Source: an uncultured Clostridia bacterium (lineage in GTDB: Bacteria; Bacillota; Clostridia; TANB77; CAG-508). Taken from it: DNA of 54,694 bases. A program made the translations under genes and the position numbers. The stretch's first letter is position 1, and every line of letters begins with the position of its first letter. The notes under the pieces are model-generated. The model was not told the origin of the DNA. It was given only the letters and a program-made list of their open reading frames with translations, and made no database searches. Where the stretch lies: NCBI GenBank assembly GCA_944389225.1, contig CALXLP010000007.1, forward strand, positions 1 to 54,694. The letters are read 5' to 3'. Below are positions 10,169 through 19,102 of this stretch, piece after piece.

Positions 10169-11278
10169 TTAAGCATTAGAACCTTCTGGCTCATCATGGT
10201 TTACATTACCTTTGTTCTCTTTGTTCTCTTTCTTTTCTTGTTTTTTATCTTTTGTTTCTTCCTCTTTATCCTTTTTTTGTCTTTCTTCTTTTTCTTCCTG
10301 TTCTTTTTTATTTTCCTTTTCTTGTTCTTCTAATTGTTTTTTGACAATTTGTTGTGCTTCTACTATCTTCATAACTTCCGCTTGTTTTTTCATTAACTCT
10401 GTTTTTAAAATAAATATAGCTGCTAACAAATAAATGGTTGCCACTGTTACATACATAATGCTAAAGTATTCAATTGTAAAGTTAAAGAATATATTAATCA
10501 TTAAATATATAATATTTAATATTGTTGAAAGTGTTAGTGCATAAATAGCCATATTAAACACAGCTACAAATCTCATTTTCATCTTTAATATCCACATAGT
10601 CAAATATCCGATAATACCTATAATGATTGCATACCATAAAGTATTTATGAAATACATAGCAAAACTATAAATAAACAAACTAACAAATACACTAAAATAC
10701 AATGTGTTAATTTGTCCATTTTGTACATAATTTATAACATCTTGTTTATTAAATTCTGTTAAATTCATACTGTTTAAAGATTCTTGATAATTATATGATA
10801 CTTCTCCAATCATCGTAATATTTTTTAATATGACTCTATTTTTTAGAACTAAAGCACCTACTCCATATTCATCAATTTGATTTAAATATTGGTTAATGGT
10901 TTCTTCCGAATCTGTATTGGTATCTACAATAATCTTTCCAAACTGTTCATTTTCAATAATAATTGCTTCTTCTGAATCCACCATTAATGTTCCATCAATA
11001 TATGAAAAATTAGGAAATTCATTTTCAAGATAGCTTGTTCCTTCATTAATCATTTGATAAGTTTGATATAATGTCCAGATACTTAAAACAATTGCTAAAA
11101 TCACTACCAATTTTGCAATATATGATAATGCTTTTCCTATTCCTTCTGTTGCCATCTCTGGATATTTTTCTATATTAAAAATAGAATATTTTATTTTTTT
11201 TAAAAATCCCATTCCTTTTAGTTCTTTATATTCTTCTTTCTTTTCTTCCACTTGATTATTTTTATCTTCTGAAGCCAT
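10169..11278 (-). CDS. DUF1189-type polytopic membrane protein
   Basis: This 369-residue protein of unknown function begins with a charged stretch and KIKYSIFNIEKYPEMA, typical of DUF1189 proteins. It has one membrane helix near 50-70, an extracytoplasmic domain to about residue 195, then four to five helices (about 195-295). A long Lys/Glu/Gln-rich tail (about 300-369) probably forms a coiled coil in the cytosol. Its start overlaps the stop of alr (TAATG), and ftsH starts 21 nt after it, so alr, this gene and ftsH probably form one transcript. The context suggests an envelope role, but no activity can be assigned. Confidence 0.8.
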   Translation of the reverse strand: MASEDKNNQVEEKKEEYKELKGMGFLKKIKYSIFNIEKYPEMATEGIGKALSYIAKLVVILAIVLSIWTLYQTYQMINEGTSYLENEFPNFSYIDGTLMVDSEEAIIIENEQFGKIIVDTNTDSEETINQYLNQIDEYGVGALVLKNRVILKNITMIGEVSYNYQESLNSMNLTEFNKQDVINYVQNGQINTLYFSVFVSLFIYSFAMYFINTLWYAIIIGIIGYLTMWILKMKMRFVAVFNMAIYALTLSTILNIIYLMINIFFNFTIEYFSIMYVTVATIYLLAAIFILKTELMKKQAEVMKIVEAQQIVKKQLEEQEKENKKEQEEKEERQKKDKEEETKDKKQEKKENKENKGNVNHDEPEGSNA

Positions 11279-12396
11279 TATCTGTACTCCCTTCTAATAT
11301 TAGAATCTACATACTTCGGATTAATATAAAATATTGCCTTTTCTCCTACTTCTATATTTTTACCTGTAATATCACAAACAACATGGTATGTTCCAACTCT
11401 TCCTAGGACTTTACATTTATTATCACCAATTTTCACATACATATTTTGATTTTTAAAGAAATCTTTCATATCTCTTACAATATATCTTAGCTTGTCTATC
11501 CATCGAAACATATCTCTTCCTGTTTCTATATTAATTCCATCCATATATCCTACAGGTATTAAAGCTACTTTTGTATTTTTATTGGTTGTATATGTATTAG
11601 AATATCCAATATTAAATCCTTTTGGTAATTCTTTTATCTCTGAAACTTGTGCTTCCAAATGTGCAATTCTTTTTAATCCTAAGTTATTTCTAAAAGCAAT
11701 TCTTCCTAAAAAAGCTGACCCAACTCTTACAGCATTTAAATGCATATTCGGAAATTTAATAAAAGCTGATGAATTACAAATGTGTAGCATTCCTGTTTTT
11801 ATATCATTCATCTTTAATACTTCAATCACATTCATAAATCTATCAAATTGTAATTTTGTATATTTGTCATCAAAAAAGCTAACAGAAAAATGTGAAAATG
11901 TTCCTTCTATTTCTATATTTTTTATACCTTTTAATGCCTCTACCATAGAATCTCTATCAGAATAGATAAAACCATATCTTCCAAAACCTGTATCAATTTT
12001 TAAATGTGCTCTAATTTTTCTATTTTCCTCTTTAGCTACTTCTTCTGCTACTTGTATATCTTCTTTTGAACCTATTGTAATGATAATATTGTTATCTACC
12101 AATTTTTTTACATCTTCTTTGATTGCCGTTGAAGATAACATCAAAATATCTTCTTTGATACCTGCTTCTCTTAATTGCAAAGCCTCTTCTATTGTAGAAA
12201 CCGCAAAAAATGAAATACCATTATCAATCAATAACTTTGTAAACTCTACTAATCCTAAGCCATACGCGTTTCCTTTTACAACAGCAATAATCTTTACCTT
12301 TCTACCATTATCATCTGGTCCATTAGTTTCAGCATGTTTCTTTATTTGTTCTATATTATGCACTAAATCATTTTTTTCTATAACTAAAGCTTTCAT
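11278..12396 (-). CDS. alr: Alanine racemase
   Basis: This PLP-dependent enzyme supplies D-alanine for peptidoglycan. The PLP-lysine motif reads [11 protein letters not shown] (family AVVKANAYGHG), and the second catalytic tyrosine is in [10 protein letters not shown]. Other landmarks are [13 protein letters not shown] and HICNSSAF. I place the start at ATG 12396 (372 residues) with AAAGGAAAGGAAAAA before it. An upstream in-frame ATG at 12435 would add 13 residues encoded mostly by the REP repeat and has no ribosome site. The REP repeat therefore sits in the leader of this gene. Confidence 0.94.
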   Translation of the reverse strand: MKALVIEKNDLVHNIEQIKKHAETNGPDDNGRKVKIIAVVKGNAYGLGLVEFTKLLIDNGISFFAVSTIEEALQLREAGIKEDILMLSSTAIKEDVKKLVDNNIIITIGSKEDIQVAEEVAKEENRKIRAHLKIDTGFGRYGFIYSDRDSMVEALKGIKNIEIEGTFSHFSVSFFDDKYTKLQFDRFMNVIEVLKMNDIKTGMLHICNSSAFIKFPNMHLNAVRVGSAFLGRIAFRNNLGLKRIAHLEAQVSEIKELPKGFNIGYSNTYTTNKNTKVALIPVGYMDGINIETGRDMFRWIDKLRYIVRDMKDFFKNQNMYVKIGDNKCKVLGRVGTYHVVCDITGKNIEVGEKAIFYINPKYVDSNIRREYR

Positions 12397-12413
12397 TTTT
12401 TTCCTTTCCTTTT

Positions 12414-12458
12414 GGGGACGTGCCAAATTGGACATTTTTTGTCCAAAAGGGACAGTCC
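12414..12458 (+). repeat. REP-like repeat, copy B
   Basis: Plus-strand order is GGGGACGTGCCAAATT, then the dyad GGACATTTTTTGTCC, then AAAAGGGACAGTCC. It is nearly identical to the reverse complement of copy C at 12539-12582, and lies in the 5' leader of alr. Confidence 0.85.
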
Positions 12459-12538
12459 TTAATTATATCCACTTTGTTATACTCTATTTTCATACTTTAA
12501 GATTTTTTTTAGCCATACCTTGCACATTAATACGTTAG

Positions 12539-12582
12539 GTTTGTCCCTTTTGGACAAAAAATGTCCAATTTGGCACGTCCCC
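12539..12582 (-). repeat. REP-like repeat, copy C (inverted partner of copy B)
   Basis: Minus-strand order matches copy B (GGGGACGTGCCAAATTGGAC..., ending GGGACAAACC). The pair B/C forms a head-to-head inverted arrangement around an 80-bp AT-rich spacer, the geometry of a REPIN. It ends only 4 bp from the stop codon of the FemAB-like gene. Confidence 0.85.
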
Positions 12583-12585
12583 AAC

Positions 12586-13650
12586 CTATTTTTGATTTAA
12601 GCTTTTTCTCTTTAATTGTCTTAATGTTCTAAAAGCTTTTTCTGAAAATTTATACAATTTGTATTTTAATGGTTTAAAAGGATAATATACTTCTCCTATA
12701 AATTCTGTAAATGTCGCACCAAATCCTTTTTTAAATCTATATAATCCATATTGTGGGTGACTTTCATCTACAACACCTGATACACCTCTAAAATCATAAA
12801 CATCATCATGTCTTGCAATTGCCATTTTTATCATTTCCCATTGTAATAAATAATTTGGCATTAAATTTCTATGTTTGTTACTACTTGCACCATATAAATA
12901 CCATGTTTTATTACCATAGAAAATTGGGATAACACCTGATATTGGTTCTCCATCATAATATGCCATTAAAACTTTCATATGTTCTGGTCCTAAACAATCA
13001 TACATTTTTTCAAAATACTCTAATGGTCTAATAATAAAGCCATCTCTTTCCCCAGTTTCCACCATAATTCTGTGGAAATCTTTTAAATCTTCTTTTGCTC
13101 CATCTTTTACAGTGACACCTTTTCTTCCTGCTAACCTTATATTATATCTCCACTTTTGATGAAATCCTGCCATAATCTCTTCTTCTGTTTTACCTTTTAT
13201 GTCTAAACGAAATACATATCTTGGTTGTATTTCATCTTTAAAATCTTTGGCATCATCTTTAATTTTATACCCTAAATCTATAACCACTTTTCTAAATTCT
13301 TGGTCGTCACTTACGATATCTGGTTCTGTTCTCAATACAAATGCATTATATTTTTTTGCTAATTCTTTTGCTCCATCTGTTAATTGTTTCATAACATTTT
13401 CATCATGAATATCACAAACTGGTCCTCTTGATGAATACATCATGTTACCAAATATAGGCATTTTTCTTATCCATACACATAAAGAACCAATAATATTTTT
13501 GTTTTCATCCTCAGCTAATATCACTTCTGGTTTCCAATTTGGCTTTTTTACTTCCGCCCATTCTAATGATTGTTGAAAGTTACATCTTTCATGTCCTTCT
13601 AAAAACTTTTTATATTCCTCTTTTGATTTTTCATCTGTTACAAATCTCAT
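12586..13650 (-). CDS. FemAB/FemX-type peptidoglycan bridge aminoacyltransferase
   Basis: The family transfers an amino acid from aminoacyl-tRNA to lipid II or a related peptidoglycan precursor. The 354-residue protein shows the two-lobed GNAT-like layout. The first lobe has CNFQQSLEWAEVKKPNW and SSRGPVCD; the second has HQKWRYNIRLAGRKGV, a FYGNKTWYLYGASSNKHRNLMPNYLLQWEMI segment and YDFRGVSG...YGLYRFKKGFG near the end. It sits beside alr, also a cell-wall gene, but across the REP pair. Which amino acid it adds cannot be told from sequence. Confidence 0.9.
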   Translation of the reverse strand: MRFVTDEKSKEEYKKFLEGHERCNFQQSLEWAEVKKPNWKPEVILAEDENKNIIGSLCVWIRKMPIFGNMMYSSRGPVCDIHDENVMKQLTDGAKELAKKYNAFVLRTEPDIVSDDQEFRKVVIDLGYKIKDDAKDFKDEIQPRYVFRLDIKGKTEEEIMAGFHQKWRYNIRLAGRKGVTVKDGAKEDLKDFHRIMVETGERDGFIIRPLEYFEKMYDCLGPEHMKVLMAYYDGEPISGVIPIFYGNKTWYLYGASSNKHRNLMPNYLLQWEMIKMAIARHDDVYDFRGVSGVVDESHPQYGLYRFKKGFGATFTEFIGEVYYPFKPLKYKLYKFSEKAFRTLRQLKRKSLNQK

Positions 13651-13820
13651 GTTTTTCTCTTCCTCCTAGCTATTTGCAATACATGAGTATTTTACACCAA
13701 TATACGGTTTTTTACAAGTAATTTATGTTATTTTTTGGTGAATTCTTAACGAAGATTTATTGCTTATCTTTTGTTTTTATTATATACTTTGTTATATTGA
13801 TTAATTTGGAGGATTTCTCT

Positions 13821-14327
13821 ATGTTTATATTTGCTCAAATTTTAGGTGCCATTGCTTTATTTATATTAGTTTTAAGTTTCCAAAAAAATGAAAAACAATC
13901 TTTATTAAAATATCAAATTGGCTCTAGTCTTTTCTTTGCAGCACAATATTTGTGTTTACAAGCATATAGTGGTTGTTTAATAAATATTGCCTGTATTATA
14001 AGAAACATATTATTTAAAAAATATAATGGTAAACAAATTCCTATTCACTATCTAATTTTTATTATTTGCATTATGCTTGTTTTATCCTTATTTTCTTATA
14101 TAGGACCTATTAGCTTACTGCCTTGTATTGCTTGTATATTATATAGTTGTAGTCTATGGCAAAATAACTTAAATATCACAAGAATTGTTGAAGTCTTTTC
14201 TTGTTCTTTATATATTATTTATAACATTAAAGTTTTCGCTTATGTTGGTTTAATCTCTACGATTATTGAATTAATTTCTGCACTTATTGCTATTTATCGA
14301 TTTGATATAAAAAAAGATTATAAGTAA
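13821..14327 (+). CDS. YgjV-like inner membrane protein
   Basis: This 168-residue, very hydrophobic protein has about five to six membrane segments and the family signature of an N-terminal FAQILGAIALFILVLSFQ followed by LLKYQIGSSLFFAAQY. The function of the YgjV family is not established. I choose ATG 13821 because TTTGGAGGATTTCTCT stands just before it; upstream in-frame codons have no ribosome site. It is monocistronic, ending inside a strong terminator stem. Confidence 0.8.
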   Translation: MFIFAQILGAIALFILVLSFQKNEKQSLLKYQIGSSLFFAAQYLCLQAYSGCLINIACIIRNILFKKYNGKQIPIHYLIFIICIMLVLSLFSYIGPISLLPCIACILYSCSLWQNNLNITRIVEVFSCSLYIIYNIKVFAYVGLISTIIELISALIAIYRFDIKKDYK

Positions 14328-14354
14328 AAACGATTACTTATAATCTTTTTATTT
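14311..14354 (+). terminator. Terminator overlapping the end of the YgjV-like gene
   Basis: AAAAAGATTATAAGTAA (14311-14327) pairs perfectly with TTACTTATAATCTTTTT (14334-14350), followed by more T. The stem includes the last codons and the stop. Confidence 0.85.
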
Positions 14355-14443
14355 TGGTGGATGTGACCAGAGTTCTCCCCTAATTTTCAATAATTATAGC
14401 ATATTTGTTGACAAAAATGTTGACAAAATATGAAAATATTATT

Positions 14444-15640
14444 TTAAAACTCATCATCTAATAAAAAATCTATCAAATTAAGATGTTTTATTCCATTATA
14501 TTCATAATTAAACTTATCTAAAGAAATAACATATTTAGGATAATTGTCAGTTATAACACTATACGCTCCAAACTCTCTATTTTTAGTATCCTCATTTGGT
14601 ATACTAAATGCAACTTGTATATAAATCTTTTTATTGGGTTTTGTTGCTACAAAATCTATTTCTCCTTTTTTTGTCTTTCCTGTAAATACATCATATCCTT
14701 TTATGATTAACTCATTATAAACAATGTTTTCAATTGCATAACACCTATCTATTTCTGTTTTATTATTTTTTATCTGTGCTATGCCTAAATCAGTAACATA
14801 ATATTTATTTAGTGTTTTTAGAACTGCTTTTCCATGAACATCATATCTATAAACTTTTCGAATTAATAAAGCTTTACATAGAGCGTCTAAGTATGAATAT
14901 ATGGTTAATGTAGAAACTTCTCTTCCCTCATTTCTTAAAAAATTCATAATATTTTCAGCTGAAAATTCTCTACCTATTGTATCTACGATATATTGTAAAA
15001 TCAAATTAAATAATGCTGTATCTCTAATTTTTAATCTTTCTACTACATCTCTTAGTATAATGGAATCAAATACTCCATATAGATAATTCTTTATAGCTTC
15101 TTCACTTTCAAATTCAAATCTATTAGGCAAACTTCCCCATTTCATATAATCTTCAAATACTTCGTCTGTTGATTTTTCCATTCCTCTTAATTCTAAAACC
15201 TCTTTATAAGATAATGGATTTATTCTAAAACTCACATATCTTCCAGAAAGTACAGTAGATAACTCTTCTGATAAAAGTCTACTATTTGATCCTGTAATAA
15301 ATATACTTACTTTTTGAGATGCTCTTAAAGAATTCACTACTTTTTCAAAGTTATCTACATTTTGTATCTCATCAAAAAATAAGTAATACATTTTATCATC
15401 TTGAATTCTTTCTTTAACATATGTATTTAATTTTTTATAATCTGTTAATTCTTCAAATTCAATAAATTCAAAGTTAACATATATAATATGTTTTTCATCA
15501 ATTCCTTTATTTTTTAATTCTTCTATTATTTGTTCTAATATAACTGATTTTCCACATCTACGAATTCCTACTAAGATTTTTATTAAATCACTATCATAAA
15601 ACTCTCTAATTCTTTTTAAATATAACTCTCTTTTTAACAT
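14444..15640 (-). CDS. AAA_14/DUF4143 ATPase
   Basis: This 398-residue ATPase is of the group with an AAA_14 domain followed by a nuclease-like DUF4143 domain. Visible are Walker A VGIRRCGKSVIL (about residues 23-34), Walker B YYLFFDEIQNV (about 90-100) and the sensor ITGSNSRLLS. A winged-helix-like middle includes GREFSAENIMNFLRNEG, and a C-terminal segment GEIDFVATK is restriction-endonuclease-like. Such proteins are common, often mobile, and of unclear role. ATG 15640 fits AGGTGAT best; GTG 15649 and ATG 15646 lie inside that ribosome site. A consensus promoter places transcription start only about 10 nt upstream. Confidence 0.88.
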   Translation of the reverse strand: MLKRELYLKRIREFYDSDLIKILVGIRRCGKSVILEQIIEELKNKGIDEKHIIYVNFEFIEFEELTDYKKLNTYVKERIQDDKMYYLFFDEIQNVDNFEKVVNSLRASQKVSIFITGSNSRLLSEELSTVLSGRYVSFRINPLSYKEVLELRGMEKSTDEVFEDYMKWGSLPNRFEFESEEAIKNYLYGVFDSIILRDVVERLKIRDTALFNLILQYIVDTIGREFSAENIMNFLRNEGREVSTLTIYSYLDALCKALLIRKVYRYDVHGKAVLKTLNKYYVTDLGIAQIKNNKTEIDRCYAIENIVYNELIIKGYDVFTGKTKKGEIDFVATKPNKKIYIQVAFSIPNEDTKNREFGAYSVITDNYPKYVISLDKFNYEYNGIKHLNLIDFLLDDEF

Positions 15641-15657
15641 TTCCATCACCTATATTT

Positions 15658-15687
15658 ATTATAAGTTTTTATTTTATTTTTGTCAAG
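15658..15687 (-). promoter_or_regulatory. Consensus promoter of the AAA_14 ATPase gene
   Basis: On the minus strand TTGACA (15681-15686 on plus: TGTCAA), a 17-nt spacer and TATAAT (15658-15663). The -35 lies inside the left arm of a perfect palindrome (15677-15720). Confidence 0.75.
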
Positions 15688-15720
15688 TTATTTTTGTATA
15701 TAAAAATAACTTGACAAAAA
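15677..15720. repeat. Perfect 19-bp inverted repeat, probable operator
   Basis: The arms (TTTTTGTCAAGTTATTTTT at 15677-15695 and its exact complement at 15702-15720) are separated by GTATAT. Each arm contains a TTGACA hexamer, and one of them is the -35 of the ATPase gene, so a bound dimer would block initiation. Confidence 0.7.
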
Positions 15721-15818
15721 TATTTTTTTGTTTTTTATAAAAAAATTATTTGTAGACAAAAAAATTGGCATCTATTAGAAAATACCAACTTTTTATATAT
15801 TATATTCTTTTTATTAAA

Positions 15819-16176
15819 TGGTGGAGGTGAGGAGAGTCGAACTCCTGTCCATAATACCTTCCAAATAGACTTCTACAAGTTTAGTTTATTTTTTATATTT
15901 CATCTAACTTACACCAATAAACAGGTTTAAATTAGATATAGCTTTTGAAATACCCACTACCTCCAAAGCAAAAGTAGCTTTGTTTCCTACTAATATGACA
16001 CTTTATCTAAATGCGTAGGAACATTTAGGAAAGCGTAGCTGCAACTAGGCAGCTAAAGCATACTCATTATTATTTTCTGCGTTTATATTTAGTTTCCCGT
16101 TTTTTTAAGTGGCCAACGAGAATCCACTACTTGCTATCTATCCTTCTAGTATTATGTCGAAACCAAGTACACCCCC
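15819..16176 (-). ncRNA. ssrA: tmRNA (SsrA)
   Basis: The 358-nt RNA rescues stalled ribosomes. The 5' end GGGGGTGTACTTGGTTTCGACA pairs with the 3' end, which reads GGAGTTCGACTCTCC then TCACCTCCACCA, giving the tRNA-like acceptor and T arm with encoded CCA. The tag frame follows TAAAC: GCA GAA AAT AAT AAT GAG TAT GCT TTA GCT GCC TAG, encoding AENNNEYALAA. That has the expected ALAA end for ClpXP recognition, and clpX and clpP are in this window. Pseudoknot-like pairs lie after the tag stop. The gene is intact and one-piece. Confidence 0.97.
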
Positions 16177-16189
16177 ATGTACCTATAAT

Positions 16190-16218
16190 ATTATACAATA
16201 TTTATATACTTTTATCAA
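16190..16218 (-). promoter_or_regulatory. Promoter of ssrA
   Basis: Minus-strand TTGATA (16213-16218), a 17-nt spacer and TATAAT (16190-16195), ending about 13 nt before the mature 5' end. Confidence 0.7.
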
Positions 16219-16281
16219 TAATCAAATTTTATTAATAATTGAAAATACTGTAAAAGATATCATAATTATAATTTTCTTTAT

Positions 16282-16596
16282 TTATATTAAACGATTAAAG
16301 TTTCTTCTTGAATATATAAATCTTCTCATTATCATAATATTATTTTCAACAGTATAAAATGCAAAATAATTATTAATTTTTATTTTATACCAAATATATA
16401 TATCTTTATCACTCAATTTAAAAGATTTATATCCTTTCGGATTATAGCTTCTTTTTATAATCTCTTTTTCCACTAGTTGTAATAAATTTTCAGCAGCTAT
16501 CTCATTTCGCAATTCATTAACAATGTATTTGAATACACTTTCTATGTCTTTCTTAAAAGTTTCACTATATTCTACTTCAAAACTATTTTTCTCCAT
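16282..16596 (-). CDS. RelE/ParE-family toxin
   Basis: This small basic protein of 104 residues has the ParE/RelE fold pattern: an N-terminal helix pair (SETFKKDIESVFKYIVNELRNE...AENLLQLVEKEI) followed by beta strands ending YTVENNIMIMRRFIYSRRNFNRLI. Such toxins either cleave ribosome-bound mRNA or poison gyrase; sequence alone does not decide. The gene overlaps the upstream Phd-type antitoxin gene by 14 nt, the usual type II toxin-antitoxin layout. It lies next to ssrA, a common integration neighbourhood. Confidence 0.88.
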   Translation of the reverse strand: MEKNSFEVEYSETFKKDIESVFKYIVNELRNEIAAENLLQLVEKEIIKRSYNPKGYKSFKLSDKDIYIWYKIKINNYFAFYTVENNIMIMRRFIYSRRNFNRLI

Positions 16597-16897
16597 TAAT
16601 TATCCCCCTTAAACTATCAAATACTTCTTCATGAGAGTAATATTTAGTATTAGGGTCATTAGCTTCTTTCTCCGCTTCTTCTAAAGCTTTCTCAATATCA
16701 ACATTTCCAAATTTTTCTTCCATTGCTCTATCAATTTCTAATTCTTCAATCATTTTAGAATATTTTTCTAAACTCATCACAACCATTGAGCCATATCCAT
16801 TTTTTGTTAAATATACTGCTTCATCTTCTTTTAAAACTAATTCCTCAATTTCAGGATATTTATTTCTTAAATCTGATACTGGTCTTATATTAATCAT
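16583..16897 (-). CDS. Phd/YefM-type antitoxin
   Basis: The 104-residue protein starts MINIRPVSDLRNKYPEIEELVLKE and continues EAVYLTKNGYGSMVVMSLEKY. This is the Phd/YefM DNA-binding fold, followed by an acidic helical tail (to residue 104) that would wrap the toxin. It is first in the two-gene operon and should repress the shared promoter together with the toxin. The AGGGTGAATTGAT before the ATG supplies a ribosome site. Confidence 0.88.
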   Translation of the reverse strand: MINIRPVSDLRNKYPEIEELVLKEDEAVYLTKNGYGSMVVMSLEKYSKMIEELEIDRAMEEKFGNVDIEKALEEAEKEANDPNTKYYSHEEVFDSLRGIINGEK

Positions 16898-17039
16898 ATC
16901 AATTCACCCTTTCAAAAAAATATTATCATTATTTTATCATTATTTTATCTTTACTTCAATATTTTTATAAGAATTTTATATACATTTTACAAAAAAAGTT
17001 ATAGATAAAAACATAATCTATAACTTTCTATTAAGAATT

Positions 17040-17387
17040 TTAATCTAATAATTGACATTGTTCTTTATACCAAGCAGGACTACAGACCATGATAATTTGA
17101 CAGTGTCCTTCCCAAAAATAGACTTCTTCTTTGTCGATTAAAATAACATCTCCTTGCTTAAAATCTATTTGTTCATCTTTTTTATGTATTGTTCCTTTTC
17201 CTTCTAGGATATAAGCCATTTCTTTACATTTTAAGTTTGAACAATATCCTTTTTCAGGATATCTTCCTTGTATCGTATTAATACAAAAATCCATATCTTT
17301 ATCATTTAATTTTTTAGAATACTCTAACAAATAGCTTGTATCACTATTTATGACTTTTTGTGCTTCTTCCTTTTTTACAAATTTCAT
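17040..17387 (-). CDS. Cupin-domain protein
   Basis: This is a 115-residue single-domain cupin, with the strand pattern CKEMAYILEGKGTIHKKDEQIDFKQGDVILIDKEEVYFWEG covering the two cupin motifs. The usual metal-binding histidines of motif 1 are not obvious, so it may bind a ligand without metal. It follows an acetyltransferase gene and the HTH regulator on the same strand with a gap of about 35 nt, suggesting one transcript of three genes. The substrate is unknown. Confidence 0.78.
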   Translation of the reverse strand: MKFVKKEEAQKVINSDTSYLLEYSKKLNDKDMDFCINTIQGRYPEKGYCSNLKCKEMAYILEGKGTIHKKDEQIDFKQGDVILIDKEEVYFWEGHCQIIMVCSPAWYKEQCQLLD

Positions 17388-17421
17388 ATCTTATCTCCTT
17401 TAAACCTTTATTATATTTCTA

Positions 17422-17928
17422 TTATTTTAATTTTAACATGTATAACTTTCTTAAAAATCCATTAGATAATCTTGTTTCTTTTACAAATTTTAATCCAACT
17501 CTTTCAAGGGTTTTACAACTTCCTATATTATTTGGATGTGCCATTGAGATAATATAATCAAAGCCTAATTCTTTTGCTAAATTTAATTCTAAAGTTTGAA
17601 GTTTTGTGGTAATACCATTTCCTCTATATTCTGGTAAAACTAAATTTCCTCCTAATTCACATACTTGATATTCTTCAAGTCCAAATTCTTTTTTAAAGTC
17701 TGCAAGCATCTCTTGTGAAACATATAATTGTGCCATTCCGGCAAGCTTATCTCCATCATAAGCACCATACAATGGAGCATAATTCTTTTCATCAAACATA
17801 CTGTCATATTCCCATTGTTCATAAGGAATAAAATATTCTTTGTCTTCTAATCCTCCTAATACTGTTTCAATCAATTTAAATAATTGATCTTTATCTTTTT
17901 CTTCAATCTTCTTATACACTAAATTCAT
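17422..17928 (-). CDS. GNAT-family N-acetyltransferase
   Basis: The 168-residue protein has the acetyl-CoA binding loop region CELGGNLVLPEYRGNGITTKLQTLELNLAKELGF and a late strand with ISMAHPNNIGSCKTLERVGL, both classic GNAT motifs. The substrate is unknown. Its start overlaps the stop of the upstream HTH gene by 4 nt (ATGA), indicating translational coupling. Confidence 0.88.
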   Translation of the reverse strand: MNLVYKKIEEKDKDQLFKLIETVLGGLEDKEYFIPYEQWEYDSMFDEKNYAPLYGAYDGDKLAGMAQLYVSQEMLADFKKEFGLEEYQVCELGGNLVLPEYRGNGITTKLQTLELNLAKELGFDYIISMAHPNNIGSCKTLERVGLKFVKETRLSNGFLRKLYMLKLK

Positions 17929-19085
17929 TTTAAAACCTCCTTTAAATTTTTAGAATATGTTTTTAATTTTTGAAAACAGTTATATGCTTCCATAACTTCT
18001 TTGGAATTTTTAGAAATATATCCTCTTTCTTTCATACCTTCTGGTAAATCTGCAATTAAAATTTCTTTATCAATACCATCCCAACCTGCACCAACAATTT
18101 CTAATAATTCTGGTTCCTTTTCTTTTATTTCATCATAATCCACAAATAATGTTTTGATATTACTTTGCATATAAATTTTTAATGTTTTATTTTGTTTAAA
18201 TTCTTTAATCTTATTCTTACTAAAAATAAAAATTCTTTCTACATTGACTCCTCTATTAGCTACTTCTAAGTTGATTTGTCTAAACTTCATTTCTTGTGGT
18301 TCTTCTGTCCATTCATCTTCTAACATAGTTGATGCACACCATAAGTAAGATTCTTTATTTAGCCTTCTAAAACAATGATTTAATGCTCTATAAAATTTTC
18401 CGATTTCTAAATTTTCCGTTTTTCCATTTTTTCCAAATTCAATTTTTCCACCATCCGTTTCAATAGCCATACCGGTTGTATTTTTTAGTCTAAGTAATAG
18501 CTCAACAATATCTTCTATAATTTCATGCTCGTTTATAATGCATTGTTTATCTCTTGGTATGTCCAAAAGAAGTGTATTAATTCTTAATCCAATTTCTTTT
18601 TTAAAATTTTCTGCTAAATTCTTTTCGATTGAATCTCTTTTTGAATCCTTGTCATCAACAATTACCACACTTGACTCTGCATGTAATTTTTTGGCAAAAT
18701 GGACAATAAAATTTTCTTCTTCCTTATTCATGTGATATTTTGCAAAATAAATAAGTCCTTCATAATATTGCGATACATTTTCTAGATTATCTTGTATTGT
18801 TTCAATTTCTTCATATTCTACAATATATCCCTCTTTTTCTAGACATTCTTTTAAATATACGTTCCAATCTTTGTTGCTATTGACTATCATAATTTTTTTA
18901 GGTATATGGATATATTTATAGATATTGCTTCTCCTATCTGAGGGTTTCAAGGTATCTTCTGGAATCTCCCATACCATTCCATTTTTAATAGCCCCATGAA
19001 TCCTATTTTCTTTACATAGTTTAATAATTCTTCTTTCTGTTATTCCCCATATTTCGGAAAATTGTTTTGCTGTTAAATATCCCAT
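17925..19085 (-). CDS. HTH-domain regulator with a large uncharacterised C-terminal region
   Basis: The 386-residue protein opens with a MerR/excisionase-like winged helix (YLTAKQFSEIWGITERRIIKLCKENRIHGAIKNGMVWEIP, about residues 3-45). After it comes a Rossmann-like half (KIMIVNSNKDWNVYLKECL, YEGLIYFAKYH, SSVVIVDD; about 65-145), and then a region I do not recognise that resembles a ligand-sensing domain. Its promoter carries two copies of a 22-bp palindrome, one between -35 and -10 and one just downstream, so it very likely represses itself and the coupled acetyltransferase and cupin genes. ATG is preceded by AAAAGGAGAAGAAA. Confidence 0.75.
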   Translation of the reverse strand: MGYLTAKQFSEIWGITERRIIKLCKENRIHGAIKNGMVWEIPEDTLKPSDRRSNIYKYIHIPKKIMIVNSNKDWNVYLKECLEKEGYIVEYEEIETIQDNLENVSQYYEGLIYFAKYHMNKEEENFIVHFAKKLHAESSVVIVDDKDSKRDSIEKNLAENFKKEIGLRINTLLLDIPRDKQCIINEHEIIEDIVELLLRLKNTTGMAIETDGGKIEFGKNGKTENLEIGKFYRALNHCFRRLNKESYLWCASTMLEDEWTEEPQEMKFRQINLEVANRGVNVERIFIFSKNKIKEFKQNKTLKIYMQSNIKTLFVDYDEIKEKEPELLEIVGAGWDGIDKEILIADLPEGMKERGYISKNSKEVMEAYNCFQKLKTYSKNLKEVLK

Positions 19086-19102
19086 TTTCTTCTCCTTTTT
19101 AT

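Noticed and set aside
12397-12435. Alanine racemase starting at 12435
   Set aside because: The extra 13 codons come mostly from the REP repeat and lack a ribosome site; 12396 has one.
12080-12538. Plus-strand open frame opposite alr
   Set aside because: Antisense shadow of a clear gene, with no ribosome site and atypical residue content.
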